DNA of 64,000 nt from Roseiarcus sp963807735 (GCA_963807735.1 CAWEDI010000018.1:62001-126000); one strand, 5' to 3'; counted from the stretch's first letter, positions 7,843 to 17,120 are shown. Notes: generated from the letters alone by a model not told the origin. Numbers and translations are program-made.

Positions 7843-8880
7843 TTACGCCGCCGCGGCGGCCTTGGCGGTCGGCACTTCCGCGATGGTCTTCAGGATCTGC
7901 GAGGCGATCTGGTAGGGGTCGCCCATGGAGTTCGGGCGGCGATCTTCGAGATAGCCCTTGTAGCCGTTATTGACGAAGGAGTGCGGCACGCGGACGGAGG
8001 CGCCGCGGTCGGCCACGCCGTAGTTGAACTTGTTCCACGGCGCGGTCTCGTGCTTGCCGGTCAGACGCTTGTCGTTGTCCGGGCCGTAGACGGCGATATG
8101 GTCCATCAGGTTCTTGTCGAACGCCTTCATCATGGCTTCGAAATAGTCCTTGCCGCCGACCGTGCGCATATACTCGGTCGAGAAGTTGCAATGCATGCCC
8201 GAACCGTTCCAGTCGGTGTCGCCGAGCGGCTTGCAATGCCATTCGATGTCGACGCCGTAGGGCTCGCACAGGCGCATCATCAGGTAGCGGGCCATCCACA
8301 TCTGGTCGGCGGCGGTTTTCGATCCCTTGCCGAAAATCTGGAACTCCCACTGGCCCTTGGCGACTTCCGCGTTGATGCCTTCGTGGTTGATGCCGGCGGC
8401 GAGGCAGAGGTCAAGGTGCTTCTCGACCAGTTCGCGCGCGACCGAGCCGACGTTCTTGTAGCCGACGCCGGTGTAATAGGGCCCTTGCGGCGCGGGGTAA
8501 CCCTCCGCCGGGAAGCCGAGCGGCCGCCCGTCCTTGTAGAAGAAATACTCCTGCTCGAAGCCGAACCATGCGCCGGGATCGTCGAGAATGGTGGCGCGCT
8601 TGTTCGTGGAATGCGGGGTCTTGCCGTCCGGCATCATCACTTCGCACATGACGAGCACGCCGTCGGTGCGCCCGCCGTCAGGATAGACCGCGACCGGCTT
8701 CAGCACGCAATCCGAGGAATGACCTTCGGCCTGCATGGTCGAGGAGCCGTCAAAGCCCCACAGCGGCAGCTGCTCCAGCTTCGGGAAAGCGTCGAACTCC
8801 TTAATCTGCGTCTTGCCGCGCAGGTTCGGGGTCGGCGTGTAGCCGTCCAGCCAAATGTATTCCAACTTGTACTTCGTCAT
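7843..8880 (-). CDS. glnII: Glutamine synthetase II
   Basis: ATP-dependent ligation of ammonia to glutamate; eukaryotic-type GSII, found in Rhizobiales beside GSI. It has 345 aa, the family length. Visible signatures are LPLWGFDGSSTMQAEG (N-terminal beta-grasp), GFEQEYFFY (first metal/glutamate motif), GINHEGINAEVAKGQWEFQI, GSGMHCNFST, and HETAPWNKFNYGVADRGASVRVP (ATP/glutamate site). The start at ATG 8880 is set by the conserved MTKYKLEYIWLDG; the open frame extends 74 codons further without conservation. A sigma-54-type promoter lies about 85 nt upstream, matching the known Ntr control of rhizobial glnII. Confidence 0.95.
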   Translation of the reverse strand: MTKYKLEYIWLDGYTPTPNLRGKTQIKEFDAFPKLEQLPLWGFDGSSTMQAEGHSSDCVLKPVAVYPDGGRTDGVLVMCEVMMPDGKTPHSTNKRATILDDPGAWFGFEQEYFFYKDGRPLGFPAEGYPAPQGPYYTGVGYKNVGSVARELVEKHLDLCLAAGINHEGINAEVAKGQWEFQIFGKGSKTAADQMWMARYLMMRLCEPYGVDIEWHCKPLGDTDWNGSGMHCNFSTEYMRTVGGKDYFEAMMKAFDKNLMDHIAVYGPDNDKRLTGKHETAPWNKFNYGVADRGASVRVPHSFVNNGYKGYLEDRRPNSMGDPYQIASQILKTIAEVPTAKAAAAA

Positions 8881-8965
8881 CGCGTTCTCTCGTCGTTGGT
8901 ACGCCCGGCCCGAAGGCGTTGGCTCCGGCCGGGACCCTGGGTCGCCCTCGGATCGCCGACGCCAT

Positions 8966-8981
8966 AGCATGTCGCGTGCCA
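8966..8981 (-). promoter_or_regulatory. Sigma-54 (-24/-12) promoter of glnII
   Basis: On the minus strand TGGCACGCGACATGCT matches TGGCACG-N4-TTGC(A/T), with the invariant GG and GC dinucleotides exactly 10 nt apart; the only clear deviation is A for T at the first base of the -12 element. Transcription would start near 8955, giving a leader of about 75 nt before ATG 8880. A single TGGTGC NtrC-like half-site occurs at 9130-9135, too weak to call. Confidence 0.6.
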
Positions 8982-9466
8982 TGCCGCGGGCGCCGGTCCC
9001 TGGGGCCGGTTTTGGGGGCGCCAAGCAAAAACAAGGATCCGCTGCAGTTATTTTCATCATCGTCCCGTAAGGAACAAAATAACGGCAAAGCGGATTTTTC
9101 AACGTGTCGTGAACGAAGAATCGCGATTCTGGTGCTAGAAGGCGCGCCCGGAACGCTCCGGGAGACCAAAATCGAAGGAAATGGACCTATGAATTCCCTG
9201 ATTCAGCGCGAAACCGCCCTTATTTTGCAATTTCCGCCTCCAAGCGCCCGGGCGCGCCTCGGCCGAATTTCGCAAGCAAACGTCAAGCAAAAAAACGCAG
9301 GCTTCGAAATGGCGACTTCCGTCTGCGCCGGCGCCTGGTATCATGAGGCGGCGGTCGCGGAGACGGATCGCGCGCGTAAGCCGTGAATATGCTTGCCCGC
9401 CTCGCACGCAATTGCCCTGAGCGGACCGCCAAACCCCCGCGCCGACGTTCTTAGGATCGTCGGCGG
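8982..9466. other. Long non-coding region upstream of glnII
   Basis: No supported gene. It contains an inverted repeat GTTATTTT (9047-9054) / AAAATAAC (9076-9083) with a 21-nt spacer, an A-rich tract around 9281-9297, and otherwise unstructured sequence. Its size and position suit an activator-binding region for the sigma-54 promoter. The neighbouring GNAT gene converges onto it. Confidence 0.4.
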
Positions 9467-10027
9467 TTACGGCTCCGGCGACGCCGTGCCTCCGAGGCCG
9501 AGCGACCGCTGCACCATGACGGTGTCGGTCCAGTGGCCGAACTTGAAACCGACCTGCGGCAGAAAGCCGACCGTGCGGAAGCCGAAGTCCTCGTGGATCG
9601 CCAGCGAAGGCGCGTTGGCGGCGTCGATATAGCCGATCACCTGCCGGAAGCCCGCCGCCGCGCAGGCGTCGATGAGCGCCTCCATCAGCCGGCGGCCCAG
9701 GCCGCGGCGCAAATGCTGATGGTGAATGTAGATCGAATGCTTGACCGTGTAGCGGTAAGCCGGGCGCTTACGGAACGGCACCGCGTAGGCGTAGCCGAGC
9801 ACCACGCCGTCCTGTTCGGCGACGATATGCGGCATTTTGCGACGGAGCATGGACTTCCGCCGCCTCTTGATGTCGTCGGCGTCCGGCGTCTCGATGTCGC
9901 CGTGATGGCGCGGATCGACGCCCATGCGGATATGGTGGAGGTAGATGGCGAGCATCGCCGGCACGTCGGCGTCGCGCGAATTGCGCACGATGACGGGAAA
10001 TACGTCCTCAGAACTCGCTGAATCCAC
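9467..10027 (-). CDS. GNAT N-acetyltransferase (phosphinothricin acetyltransferase-like)
   Basis: 186 aa with an acetyl-CoA binding motif HLRRGLGRRLMEALI (motif A) after IYIHHQ. Features of the Pat/MddA subgroup are present: VPAMLAIYLHHI near the N-terminus, FRKRPAYRYTVKHSIYI, VIGYIDAANAPSLAIHEDFGF, and a C-terminal GFKFGHWTDTVMVQRSL. Members acetylate phosphinothricin, methionine sulfoximine or other small amines; these glutamate-analogue substrates fit the position next to glnII, but that is inference. Confidence 0.85.
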   Translation of the reverse strand: MDSASSEDVFPVIVRNSRDADVPAMLAIYLHHIRMGVDPRHHGDIETPDADDIKRRRKSMLRRKMPHIVAEQDGVVLGYAYAVPFRKRPAYRYTVKHSIYIHHQHLRRGLGRRLMEALIDACAAAGFRQVIGYIDAANAPSLAIHEDFGFRTVGFLPQVGFKFGHWTDTVMVQRSLGLGGTASPEP

Positions 10028-10420
10028 GCTGGTCCCTCCCGCTTCGGTTGAACATAGAACCCCGATCGTTGCAACGCCGGGCCCAGCGTCCCCGCGCGTG
10101 TCAGGCTATGCCCATATTGCAATGCAGCATGGCGCGGCGCGGCGGGCGGCGCCTTCGGATGGCCTATCAAGAATTTGAATTAACAGACCTATTTACGACG
10201 TTTGGGACGAGAGGGCGGCCTACTGAGCCATTTTGCGCCGCAGCACACATTCTTGCATTTTAGGAATCATATGTACAAGTCGTGGGGGCGATGGCCGGTC
10301 CCGTCCTAACCGGTCGAAAGACTGCGCTGAATGGTTTCGCTTCGCTCGCCATGACGAAGCCAATGACAAGATGTCTGCGGCATTTCCCGTCGCCAATTTA
10401 TGCAATCAGGAGTGAAATCC
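10028..10420. other. Non-coding gap with a repeat fragment
   Basis: No supported coding sequence. It includes a half-copy of the dispersed palindromic repeat at 10331-10356 (TGGTTTCGCTTCGCTCGCCA then TGACG). An AT-richer patch precedes the secreted-protein gene and may hold its promoter; no confident -35/-10 pair is visible. Confidence 0.4.
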
Positions 10421-10804
10421 ATGAATATCCTCAAGATCGCCATCGGCGCTCTCGCGGTTTTAGGTCCGGTTTCCTTGGCTGTGGCGGATTCCCACGCGGA
10501 TTACATGAAGCGCGTGGCGACGTACAAGCCGATGGCGGGCTTCAACCACGTCGTCGGCGGCGAGCGGTTCGTCGGTTACTTCCTCGCCGGTCCCGATCGG
10601 TGCGACGTGACGGTGTTCCAGGCGCGCGCCGACGACGAAAGCCTGACGTCGCCGCCGCGCCGCTTCGTCCTGCAAATCGCCGCGGGCGGCCGCAGCGAAC
10701 TCGAAGCCGGATCGATGGCGGCGCTCGCCATCGCCTGCACCGCCGACGCCGACGCGATCAAGATCGCGCCGCAGATCCGCAGCGCCCGCGCGGCGACGCT
10801 CTGA
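10421..10804 (+). CDS. Small exported protein of unknown function
   Basis: 127 aa from ATG 10421 (CAGGAG upstream). A clear Sec signal peptide covers residues 1-23 (MNILKIAIGALAVLG then PVSLAVA, cleavage before DSHAD). The mature part is about 100 aa, with two cysteines (CDVTVFQ and IACTADAD) that could form a disulfide. An internal FNHVVGGERFVGYFLAGPDRC stretch looks like a beta-rich fold. I do not recognise the family. It converges with the decarboxylase gene 5 nt away. Confidence 0.7.
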   Translation: MNILKIAIGALAVLGPVSLAVADSHADYMKRVATYKPMAGFNHVVGGERFVGYFLAGPDRCDVTVFQARADDESLTSPPRRFVLQIAAGGRSELEAGSMAALAIACTADADAIKIAPQIRSARAATL

Positions 10805-10809
10805 TCGCC

Positions 10810-13180
10810 TCAATCGTCCGCGTCCTCGCGAACCACGTAGGTGTAGAACCGCACGTTTCCGTCGGGCTGGGGTTCACGATAGAGCCCCTGGATCTCCGCC
10901 TCGAATCCCGGGAATAGATTGGCCGCGCGCTCGAACGCCTTCAGATAGGCGATCATGGGCCGGGCGCGGGCGTCGATGCGCTCGCCCGGCACGATCGTCG
11001 CGATCCCTGGCGGATAGACGACGAACAGGGTTGTCGCGATCCGGCCGCCGATCTCGTCGATCGGCAGGTAGTCGACATTGTTGCGGACCAGCTCGCGCGC
11101 AGCGTCGTGCGGCGTCATCGCCATTTCCGGCTGGTGTTCGAGCGTGAACTGGGCGCGCTGCAACGTGGAGACGCCGGCCTCGCGATAGAACGCGTGCATG
11201 TCGGCGCAGAGGTCGCGCAGCCGTCGGCCGTGGTAGCGCTGCGGCCGCTTGGCCACGAACTCGGGAATGACGTCGTCGAGCAGCGCGTTGTCGTCGTGGT
11301 GACGCTTGAACGCGACCAGCGCCGACACCAGCGTGCCCGCCTTGCTCGATTCGACGCCGGGAGTGAGCAGAAACAGCAGCGAGTTGAGGTCGTTCTTCTC
11401 GGGCACCACCCGGTTCTCACGCAAGTATTGCGCAACGACGGGCGCAGGCACGCCGTAGTCGGCGTATTCGCCGGTCTTGCGATCGAAGCCCGGCGTCAGC
11501 AGCGTCAGTTTCGCCGGGTCGGTCATGACGAAGTCACGCTCAACCTTGGTGAAGCCGTGCCAATCGGCGCCGGGTTGCAGCATCCAATAGCGCGGGTCGC
11601 GCGCAAGCTGGTCGGTCGAGATCGATTCCCAGGCGACGTTGTGGACGCGACCCGGCGCCGCGACATCGGGGATTTCGACGCGATCCGGCACGAACGGATC
11701 GAAGAACCAGCGCCGCGCCGGATCGCGCTCCTTCTCCTCGAACTCGCGGTTGATCGCGCGCAGCTTCTTGCGCAACTCGATGCCGAGCCGGATCGTGTCG
11801 TCCCACAGCACTTCGCCGGACTTGCCCTTCATCATCTGCGCGCCGACGTCGAGCGAGGCGAACAGCGGATAGAACGGCGAGGTCGAGGCGTGCTGCATGA
11901 AGCCTTCGTTGAAGCGGCGATGCTCGACGCGGCGGCGCTGGCCCTTGATGTGGCGGTCGCGCACATGGATCTGGCTCGCCTGCGAAAAGCTCGCGAGCTG
12001 CTTGTGCGTCGATTGCGTGGCGACGATGCCCGGCGAGTTCGGCCCGAGCGCGCGCAGGCCCATGGCGAAGCGGCGCTCGTAGATCGGGTGGAACTTCATG
12101 AAGCCCGCCCAGGCTTCATCAAACAAAATGTAGTCGCAGAGCGGACCGATGCGCTCGAGCGACCTTCTCGGCGTCGAGGATGGTGCCGTCATAGGTGCAT
12201 TGTTCGATGACCGCGACGCGGAACGGCCGTGGCTTGCGCCACGCTTCCTTGTCCTCCACCAGCGGATTGGCGCGGATACGCTCGCGCAAGCGCTCCTCGT
12301 CGAAGGCGTCGGCGCAGATCGGGCCGATCAACCCAAAGGCGTTGCGGTCGGTCGGCAGGTAGATCGGTAGGCCGCCGGAGATAAGCAGCGCGCCGTGATG
12401 GGCGGCCTTGTGGTTGTTGCGGTCGAACAGCACGAGATCGCCGTCGGCGACGAGATTGCCGAGCACCACCTTGTTGGAGGACGAGGTGCCGTTCAGCACG
12501 AAGTAGGTCTTCTCCGCGCCGAAGATCTGCGCGGCCTCCTTCTGCGCCTTCAGAGCCGGGCCCTCGTGGGTCAGCAGATCGCCGAGCTCCAGCACGGAAT
12601 TGTCGAGGTCGTCGCGGAAGATCGCCTCGCCGAGATGCTCCATGAAGATGCGGCCGATCGGCGAGCGATTGTAGAAGATGCCGCCGTTGTGGCCGGGACA
12701 GGTCCAAAGTTGGTTGCCTTCCTCAGCGTAATCGACGAGCGCGCCGAAGAACGGGGTTTTCAGCGTCTCGGCGTATTGCTTCAGGCGCGAGACGAGGTTC
12801 TTGGCGATGAACTCCGGCGTCTCCTCGGCGAGGAACACATAGCCGTCGATAAAGTCGAGCACCTCGACCGGAATGTCCTCGAACCGCTTGCCGCGCACGA
12901 GAATGACGATCGGCATTTCGAGGCCGCGTTTGCGCATCAGGTTGATGAGCGAGGCGGCCTTGCCTTCGAGGCCCTTTTTGCCCCAGTCAACCACCATGCA
13001 GCCGATCGCGGCGTCGGTCTGTACGGCGATTTCCGCGTCGTCGAGCCGGCGGGCGCGGACCACCTGGAAGCCCATGCGGTCGATCGCCTGAATGATCTGC
13101 GCGACGCGATTGCCCTCGAGATCGTCGGCGTCGAAGTTCGGGGCGGAGAACAGGAAGGTGAAACGCTGAAAATAATTCAT
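10810..13180 (-). pseudogene. Orn/Lys/Arg decarboxylase interrupted by a one-base frameshift
   Basis: Fold-type I PLP amino-acid decarboxylase, about 789 residues if joined, the normal length for the group. From ATG 13180 the 5' part has the N-terminal wing domain (MNYFQRFTFLFSAPNF) and the start of the PLP domain (LWTCPGHNGGIFYNRSPIG; NGTSSSNK). It reads to FRVAVIEQCTYDGTILDAEKVA and then leaves frame. The 3' part, in the next frame, resumes at ERIGPLCDYILFDEAWAGF, carries the PLP-lysine motif TQSTHKQLASFSQAS, and runs through the C-terminal domain to 10810. Deleting one base at about 12151-12163 restores AEKVAERIGPL exactly. Everything else is intact, so this is either a sequencing error or a very recent mutation. 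Substrate (arginine, lysine or ornithine) is not decidable. Confidence 0.85.
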
Positions 13181-13188
13181 ATCCGCAA

Positions 13189-13212
13189 GCCCCCGCGCCT
13201 CGGCGCGGGGGC
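13189..13212 (-). terminator. GC-rich hairpin between fusion gene and decarboxylase
   Basis: GCCCCCGCGCC, a 2-nt loop, and GGCGCGGGGGC form an 11-bp stem without a T-run. It sits 8 nt upstream of the decarboxylase ATG, and its G-rich 3' arm includes the only purine-rich stretch that could act as a Shine-Dalgarno. It may end transcription of the upstream fusion gene or control decarboxylase translation. Confidence 0.5.
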
Positions 13213-13263
13213 CGTGTGATCGCATCGGCATGACGAAATGATGACAGCTGTTGGCCCGCTCGC

Positions 13264-16215
13264 TCAGCGCCGGGCACGGCCTCGCGCGACCGCCGCGGCG
13301 ACGGCGGGGGCGAGCGTGCAGCCGGCGCCGAGCGGAAGGTCCTGGTCGATCAGATGCAGATAGGTCGTCATCGCATGCAGACAGAGCTCGTCGGGTTGGA
13401 CTTTGCCCCGGGAGTCGTACCTCTGCTCCCGATCGACATGCGCGTAGCCCAGTATTGCTGACGGCAGTTGCGGCACGAGGTCTGGCGCGTTGACGATTCG
13501 CCACGAGGCGAGGTCCAACTGGTTGAACGCCGCGACGAAGGCGGGATCGCCGACCATCGGCGAGGCGAACGTGTAGAGCACCGGCGTCGTCAGTTTCTCG
13601 GTGCGCGCATTGTCGAGCGCGTACAACGTCGCGAGCGCCGCGCCGAGACTATGCCCGACGATGTCGAGTTCGCTGGTCGAGGTCGGGGCGGCCACGCGGG
13701 CGAGCAGCGTCGGCGATGCGACGCCCTTGATGTGCGCGGCGACTTGCGCAGCGAATCCGCCGGCTTGGGCGAGGGCGCGCGGCGCGGCGCGGGCGGCCAT
13801 CGCCGCCCCGGGCGTCGGCGGGGCCGGCGCCTCGACGAGACGCAGCGTTTCGTAGATGCGCGCGAAGCCGTAGGAGACCGCGCCGCAATCGGCGTAATCC
13901 TTGAACGGCACCCGCCATACCGAGGTTGCGTCGTCGAACAACTCGGTGAAGTTTTGCGTGCCGCGCAGCGCCAGCACCGAGCGCGAGGGATTCTCGACGC
14001 TTTGCGCGATGAAACCGTAGAAAACCGGTCCGGTCCCGGCGACGATGAAATCCTGCATCTGGACCCAGGCCGTCAGGCGATGCGACGGCGGAAAATCGAC
14101 GCCCGGCGGCGGCGTTAGATTGCCGGGGCTGTTGGCGAACATAGCATAGGCTTGGTCAATCAACTGCCCGTAGACAATCGCCTGTTCGGCGTCGAAGCCG
14201 TCGGCCGCCCGCGGCGCTGCGGCGAGCGCCGCCGGCGCGGCGACGGCCGGCGTGGCGAACAGCGTGGCGAGCGCCGCGCCGACCGGGGCGCCCAGCCCGG
14301 TGCAGGGGTCGGGACCCGGACCTGCGTAATACTCGCCATTGTCGCCGACCGTGATGTCGACGAAGCATGACGGGTTGGCCCACAGCCGGTCGGCAATGAA
14401 GCCGAGGCCAGCGCCCACCGCCGCGAACAGGCCGGCATAGAGCGGCGCGACGGCGCTGGTGCCGCCGAAGGCGTCCTCGACGCCGTGGACGACGAGATTG
14501 TAGCCGGTGTTGACGTCGGCGTTGGCGGCGACGTCGGGGATCATGCGCATCGGCGGGCCGTTGGGGTTCTGCGGGTCCCCCGGCGCGCTGGCCTGCCAGT
14601 TTGGTCGAGGGAACGCCTTCGAGAAGCCGCCCCCGGTTCCCTGGCCGGAGGGACTGCCGGGCGTGTTGTTCCACACCACTTCGTTGATCGCCGTTTTCGT
14701 CGTCCCGCCGCATCCGACCACGCTCGGGCAGGACGAGGGAAGATCGACATTGGCGGGCGTCGGTCCGCCGTCGGAGGCGTCATTGTCGCCGGCGGCGGCG
14801 AACACGACCATGCCCGCCGCCACCGCCGCCGCCGCGGCCTGCTCCATGTCGTCCAGATATTGCGTGCCGCCGTCGCTGGCCCAGGAGCGCCAGTCCGACT
14901 CGTCCGCGCCCCAGGAGATCGAGCAGACCGCGCAGCCGTCGGCGGTCGCCTTGCGCACCGCATCGGCAATCCCGCCGGGCTGATTGAGCGCCCAATACAT
15001 GCGGATTTGCGCCGGCAGCCCGGTCGCTGCGCTGTAGGCGGCGGCCGCGACCTCGATGTCCATCGTCACTTCGATGTCGGGATCGTTGTTCGGGTCGGTC
15101 GCCTGGTTGGGCGCATTGCCCGCGCCCGGATGGACGGAGACGTTCGCGATCGCCGGAACAGGAATGCCGGCGCCTTGGCAAAACGCGGATATGTCCGCGT
15201 CGACGTAACCGCCGCCGAGCTCGACGATTGCGATCACGCCCGCGCCGGTCAAGCCGGTCGGCCACGAATAGGCCGTGCAGAGGTCGCCGACGCTCCAGGA
15301 ACGGCGGGCGCCCTGCGCGCCGGACGCATGCGCCCGCGTGACCATCGGGCGCACCTTGAAATAGGGTTTGCACACGCCGAGCGACGCCGGGGCCGCCGGC
15401 GTTTGCAAGCCGCGCGAGACCGCAACGGCCATCGCCTGCGCGGGCATTTTCAAGTAGCTATGGACGGCGCCCGCGGGGGGCGGGGGATTGAGAAACTCGG
15501 GCGCGGCTGCGGCGGCGGCGGCGGCCGACCCCGCCGCGACGCTCGCGACGACGGGCCCCGCCGCGCTCAGCGGGGCCGTCGTCATCCAGATCGCCTTGCA
15601 CTGGGCGAGCGCGCTTCGGCGCTGCGCCAGGTTGGTGAGCCCGCCGTTCACCGCGCGGGTGATGGCTTCGATGTCGTCGAGATCGGCCCACTCGTTGCAA
15701 TATTTGCCCTTGTAGCCGGTGGCGGCGTATTCGGCGGCGGCGATTTCGAGGCAATATCGGGAATCGATCGCCAGATCGGGATTGGCGACGAGATCGACGC
15801 CAATCGCCTCGCCATATCGCCGATAGGCCGCCTTGCCGGTGATCTGCAACAGGCCGCGTCCACGGTATTTGTAGCCGTCGCCCGGCGCGTCGTTGCCGAG
15901 GCGGCCGCCATAGACGTGCTCGCCAAGCTTTTCGGGGTTGTCGGCGTAGGGCTGCGCCTCCGCGGCCGAGCGGAAGCGGCTCGGCCAGACCACCTGCAGC
16001 CGCGCGACGGAATAATTGAGGTTTTCGATCGTGGCGCGAAAGCCGCCGGTCTCCTCGAGGATTTGCGCGAAGAAATGGCAAAGCCGCAACGGCGTGGCGT
16101 TGATCGCGTATTTGTCGAGCGTCTGGTTGGCGCCCGTGGCGCCGAACGCCGAGCGATAGACGTCCGCCATCCCCGGCGCGAGCTTCTCGACTTCGGAAAG
16201 AGTGAAGATCACCAA
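13264..16215 (-). CDS. GH19 lysozyme/chitinase + S53 sedolisin + class 3 lipase fusion
   Basis: 983-residue protein with three complete hydrolase domains. Residues 1-210 are a GH19-type muramidase/chitinase (FFAQILEETGGF, Glu55; NLNYSVARLQVVWPSRF; YRGRGLLQITGKAAY). Residues 211-300 are an Ala/Pro-rich linker. Residues 305-655 are an S53 serine-carboxyl peptidase with Glu382 and Asp386 (DIEVTMD), oxyanion Asp477 (AAGDNDASDG), nucleophile Ser587 (FGGTSAVAP), and a calcium-site region around 620-640 (DPCTGLG). Residues 675-965 are a class 3 lipase: LALRGTQ, GHSLG with Ser856, Asp912, His947. No signal peptide is present, nor the prodomain S53 enzymes normally need. Predicted attack on peptidoglycan, protein and lipid suggests a delivered lytic effector or a self-lysis enzyme. 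It is 34 nt downstream of a membrane-protein gene on the same strand. Confidence 0.85.
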   Translation of the reverse strand: MVIFTLSEVEKLAPGMADVYRSAFGATGANQTLDKYAINATPLRLCHFFAQILEETGGFRATIENLNYSVARLQVVWPSRFRSAAEAQPYADNPEKLGEHVYGGRLGNDAPGDGYKYRGRGLLQITGKAAYRRYGEAIGVDLVANPDLAIDSRYCLEIAAAEYAATGYKGKYCNEWADLDDIEAITRAVNGGLTNLAQRRSALAQCKAIWMTTAPLSAAGPVVASVAAGSAAAAAAAAPEFLNPPPPAGAVHSYLKMPAQAMAVAVSRGLQTPAAPASLGVCKPYFKVRPMVTRAHASGAQGARRSWSVGDLCTAYSWPTGLTGAGVIAIVELGGGYVDADISAFCQGAGIPVPAIANVSVHPGAGNAPNQATDPNNDPDIEVTMDIEVAAAAYSAATGLPAQIRMYWALNQPGGIADAVRKATADGCAVCSISWGADESDWRSWASDGGTQYLDDMEQAAAAAVAAGMVVFAAAGDNDASDGGPTPANVDLPSSCPSVVGCGGTTKTAINEVVWNNTPGSPSGQGTGGGFSKAFPRPNWQASAPGDPQNPNGPPMRMIPDVAANADVNTGYNLVVHGVEDAFGGTSAVAPLYAGLFAAVGAGLGFIADRLWANPSCFVDITVGDNGEYYAGPGPDPCTGLGAPVGAALATLFATPAVAAPAALAAAPRAADGFDAEQAIVYGQLIDQAYAMFANSPGNLTPPPGVDFPPSHRLTAWVQMQDFIVAGTGPVFYGFIAQSVENPSRSVLALRGTQNFTELFDDATSVWRVPFKDYADCGAVSYGFARIYETLRLVEAPAPPTPGAAMAARAAPRALAQAGGFAAQVAAHIKGVASPTLLARVAAPTSTSELDIVGHSLGAALATLYALDNARTEKLTTPVLYTFASPMVGDPAFVAAFNQLDLASWRIVNAPDLVPQLPSAILGYAHVDREQRYDSRGKVQPDELCLHAMTTYLHLIDQDLPLGAGCTLAPAVAAAVARGRARR

Positions 16216-16249
16216 GGTCGTCGATCCTCTGCTGGGCGGGAATTCGGCG

Positions 16250-16888
16250 TCATTCGTCGTGCGCCTGCGCCCGCGAACTCTCCGCCGGCGCCGGCTTCGG
16301 CGGCGTTTCGTCCTTCGGCTGCCGCTTGCCGGCGGTATCGGCGAAGCTCTCCAGGAATCCCGGAACCAGCCGTTCGGCGAAGCCGGCGACGAACGCCCAA
16401 AACAGCGCCTTGGCTGCGTTCATCGCGTTGTCGGGGTAAAGCCTCGGCAAGTTCGGGAAAAGATCGCCGGTCAGCAACTGGCCGGCGAAGATGCCGTAGA
16501 GGACCAAGGCCGAAATGGCGCCGACCAACATCGGCGTCAGTGTGTACAGGATCAGGTCGCGATCTCGCAGCGTCAGGCTGCCGGTGATTTCGGACGGCAA
16601 ATCGCTGAACTTGTAGACGCGCAGCAGCGAGCTGAAGATCGCCCCGAACGCGCCGGCCCCGGCAACCGCCAGCAGACTCTCGATGCGCAGGAACCAGGTC
16701 GCCCGCGCCGGCCCGGTAGACGGACGCCAAAAATCAATCGCCGCCAGCAGCAGGAACAGGACGAGGATCACGCAAGTCGCGATGAACAAGCACGTCAACA
16801 TACGCCAATAGACGGCGAGCGCCGCCTTCTTGTTGGCTTGCTTATCGGCTTGCCCGGGGCCCGGATCGGGCTTCGGATTGTCGGCCAT
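16250..16888 (-). CDS. Four-helix membrane protein preceding the hydrolase fusion
   Basis: 212 aa from ATG 16888. The N-terminus is charged and cytoplasmic (MADNPKPDPGPGQADKQ). Four hydrophobic segments follow: MLTCLFIATCVILVLFLLLA; SLLAVAGAGAFGAIFSSLL; LYTLTPMLVGAISALVLYGI; and AKALFWAFVAGFAERLVPGF. The hydrophilic C-terminal tail is rich in Lys, Pro and Glu. No family recognised. It is the first gene of a two-gene operon with the 983-residue hydrolase, so an immunity, anchoring or export-associated role is a reasonable guess. Confidence 0.7.
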   Translation of the reverse strand: MADNPKPDPGPGQADKQANKKAALAVYWRMLTCLFIATCVILVLFLLLAAIDFWRPSTGPARATWFLRIESLLAVAGAGAFGAIFSSLLRVYKFSDLPSEITGSLTLRDRDLILYTLTPMLVGAISALVLYGIFAGQLLTGDLFPNLPRLYPDNAMNAAKALFWAFVAGFAERLVPGFLESFADTAGKRQPKDETPPKPAPAESSRAQAHDE

Positions 16889-17120
16889 ACGCAATCCCCC
16901 GAAGCTCGACGACAACACGAGGCGCTTCGCGTCCTGCTCAGCGAAGTTGCAGTATCGCCAAGTGACGCCCCTGCACCGTCAAGTAGCGCCACCCCTGCGG
17001 CGTTGCTTCTCTGCAATCAACGCTATCGCAACGATGCGGCTTTGCAAGCGCATTTACGTAATCGATGTCCGGCGCCGCGGCCCCTTGCCTGCAACGGCGG
17101 GCCGTTGCAAAAGCCCGCCC

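Noticed and set aside
12151..12163. Programmed ribosomal frameshift in the decarboxylase
   Set aside because: No slippery sequence or downstream pseudoknot is evident, and this enzyme family is not known to use frameshifting; a one-base insertion is simpler.
14485..16587. 700-codon plus-strand frame opposite the hydrolase fusion
   Set aside because: The minus strand encodes three complete catalytic domains; the plus-strand product is low-complexity Arg/Gly/Val.
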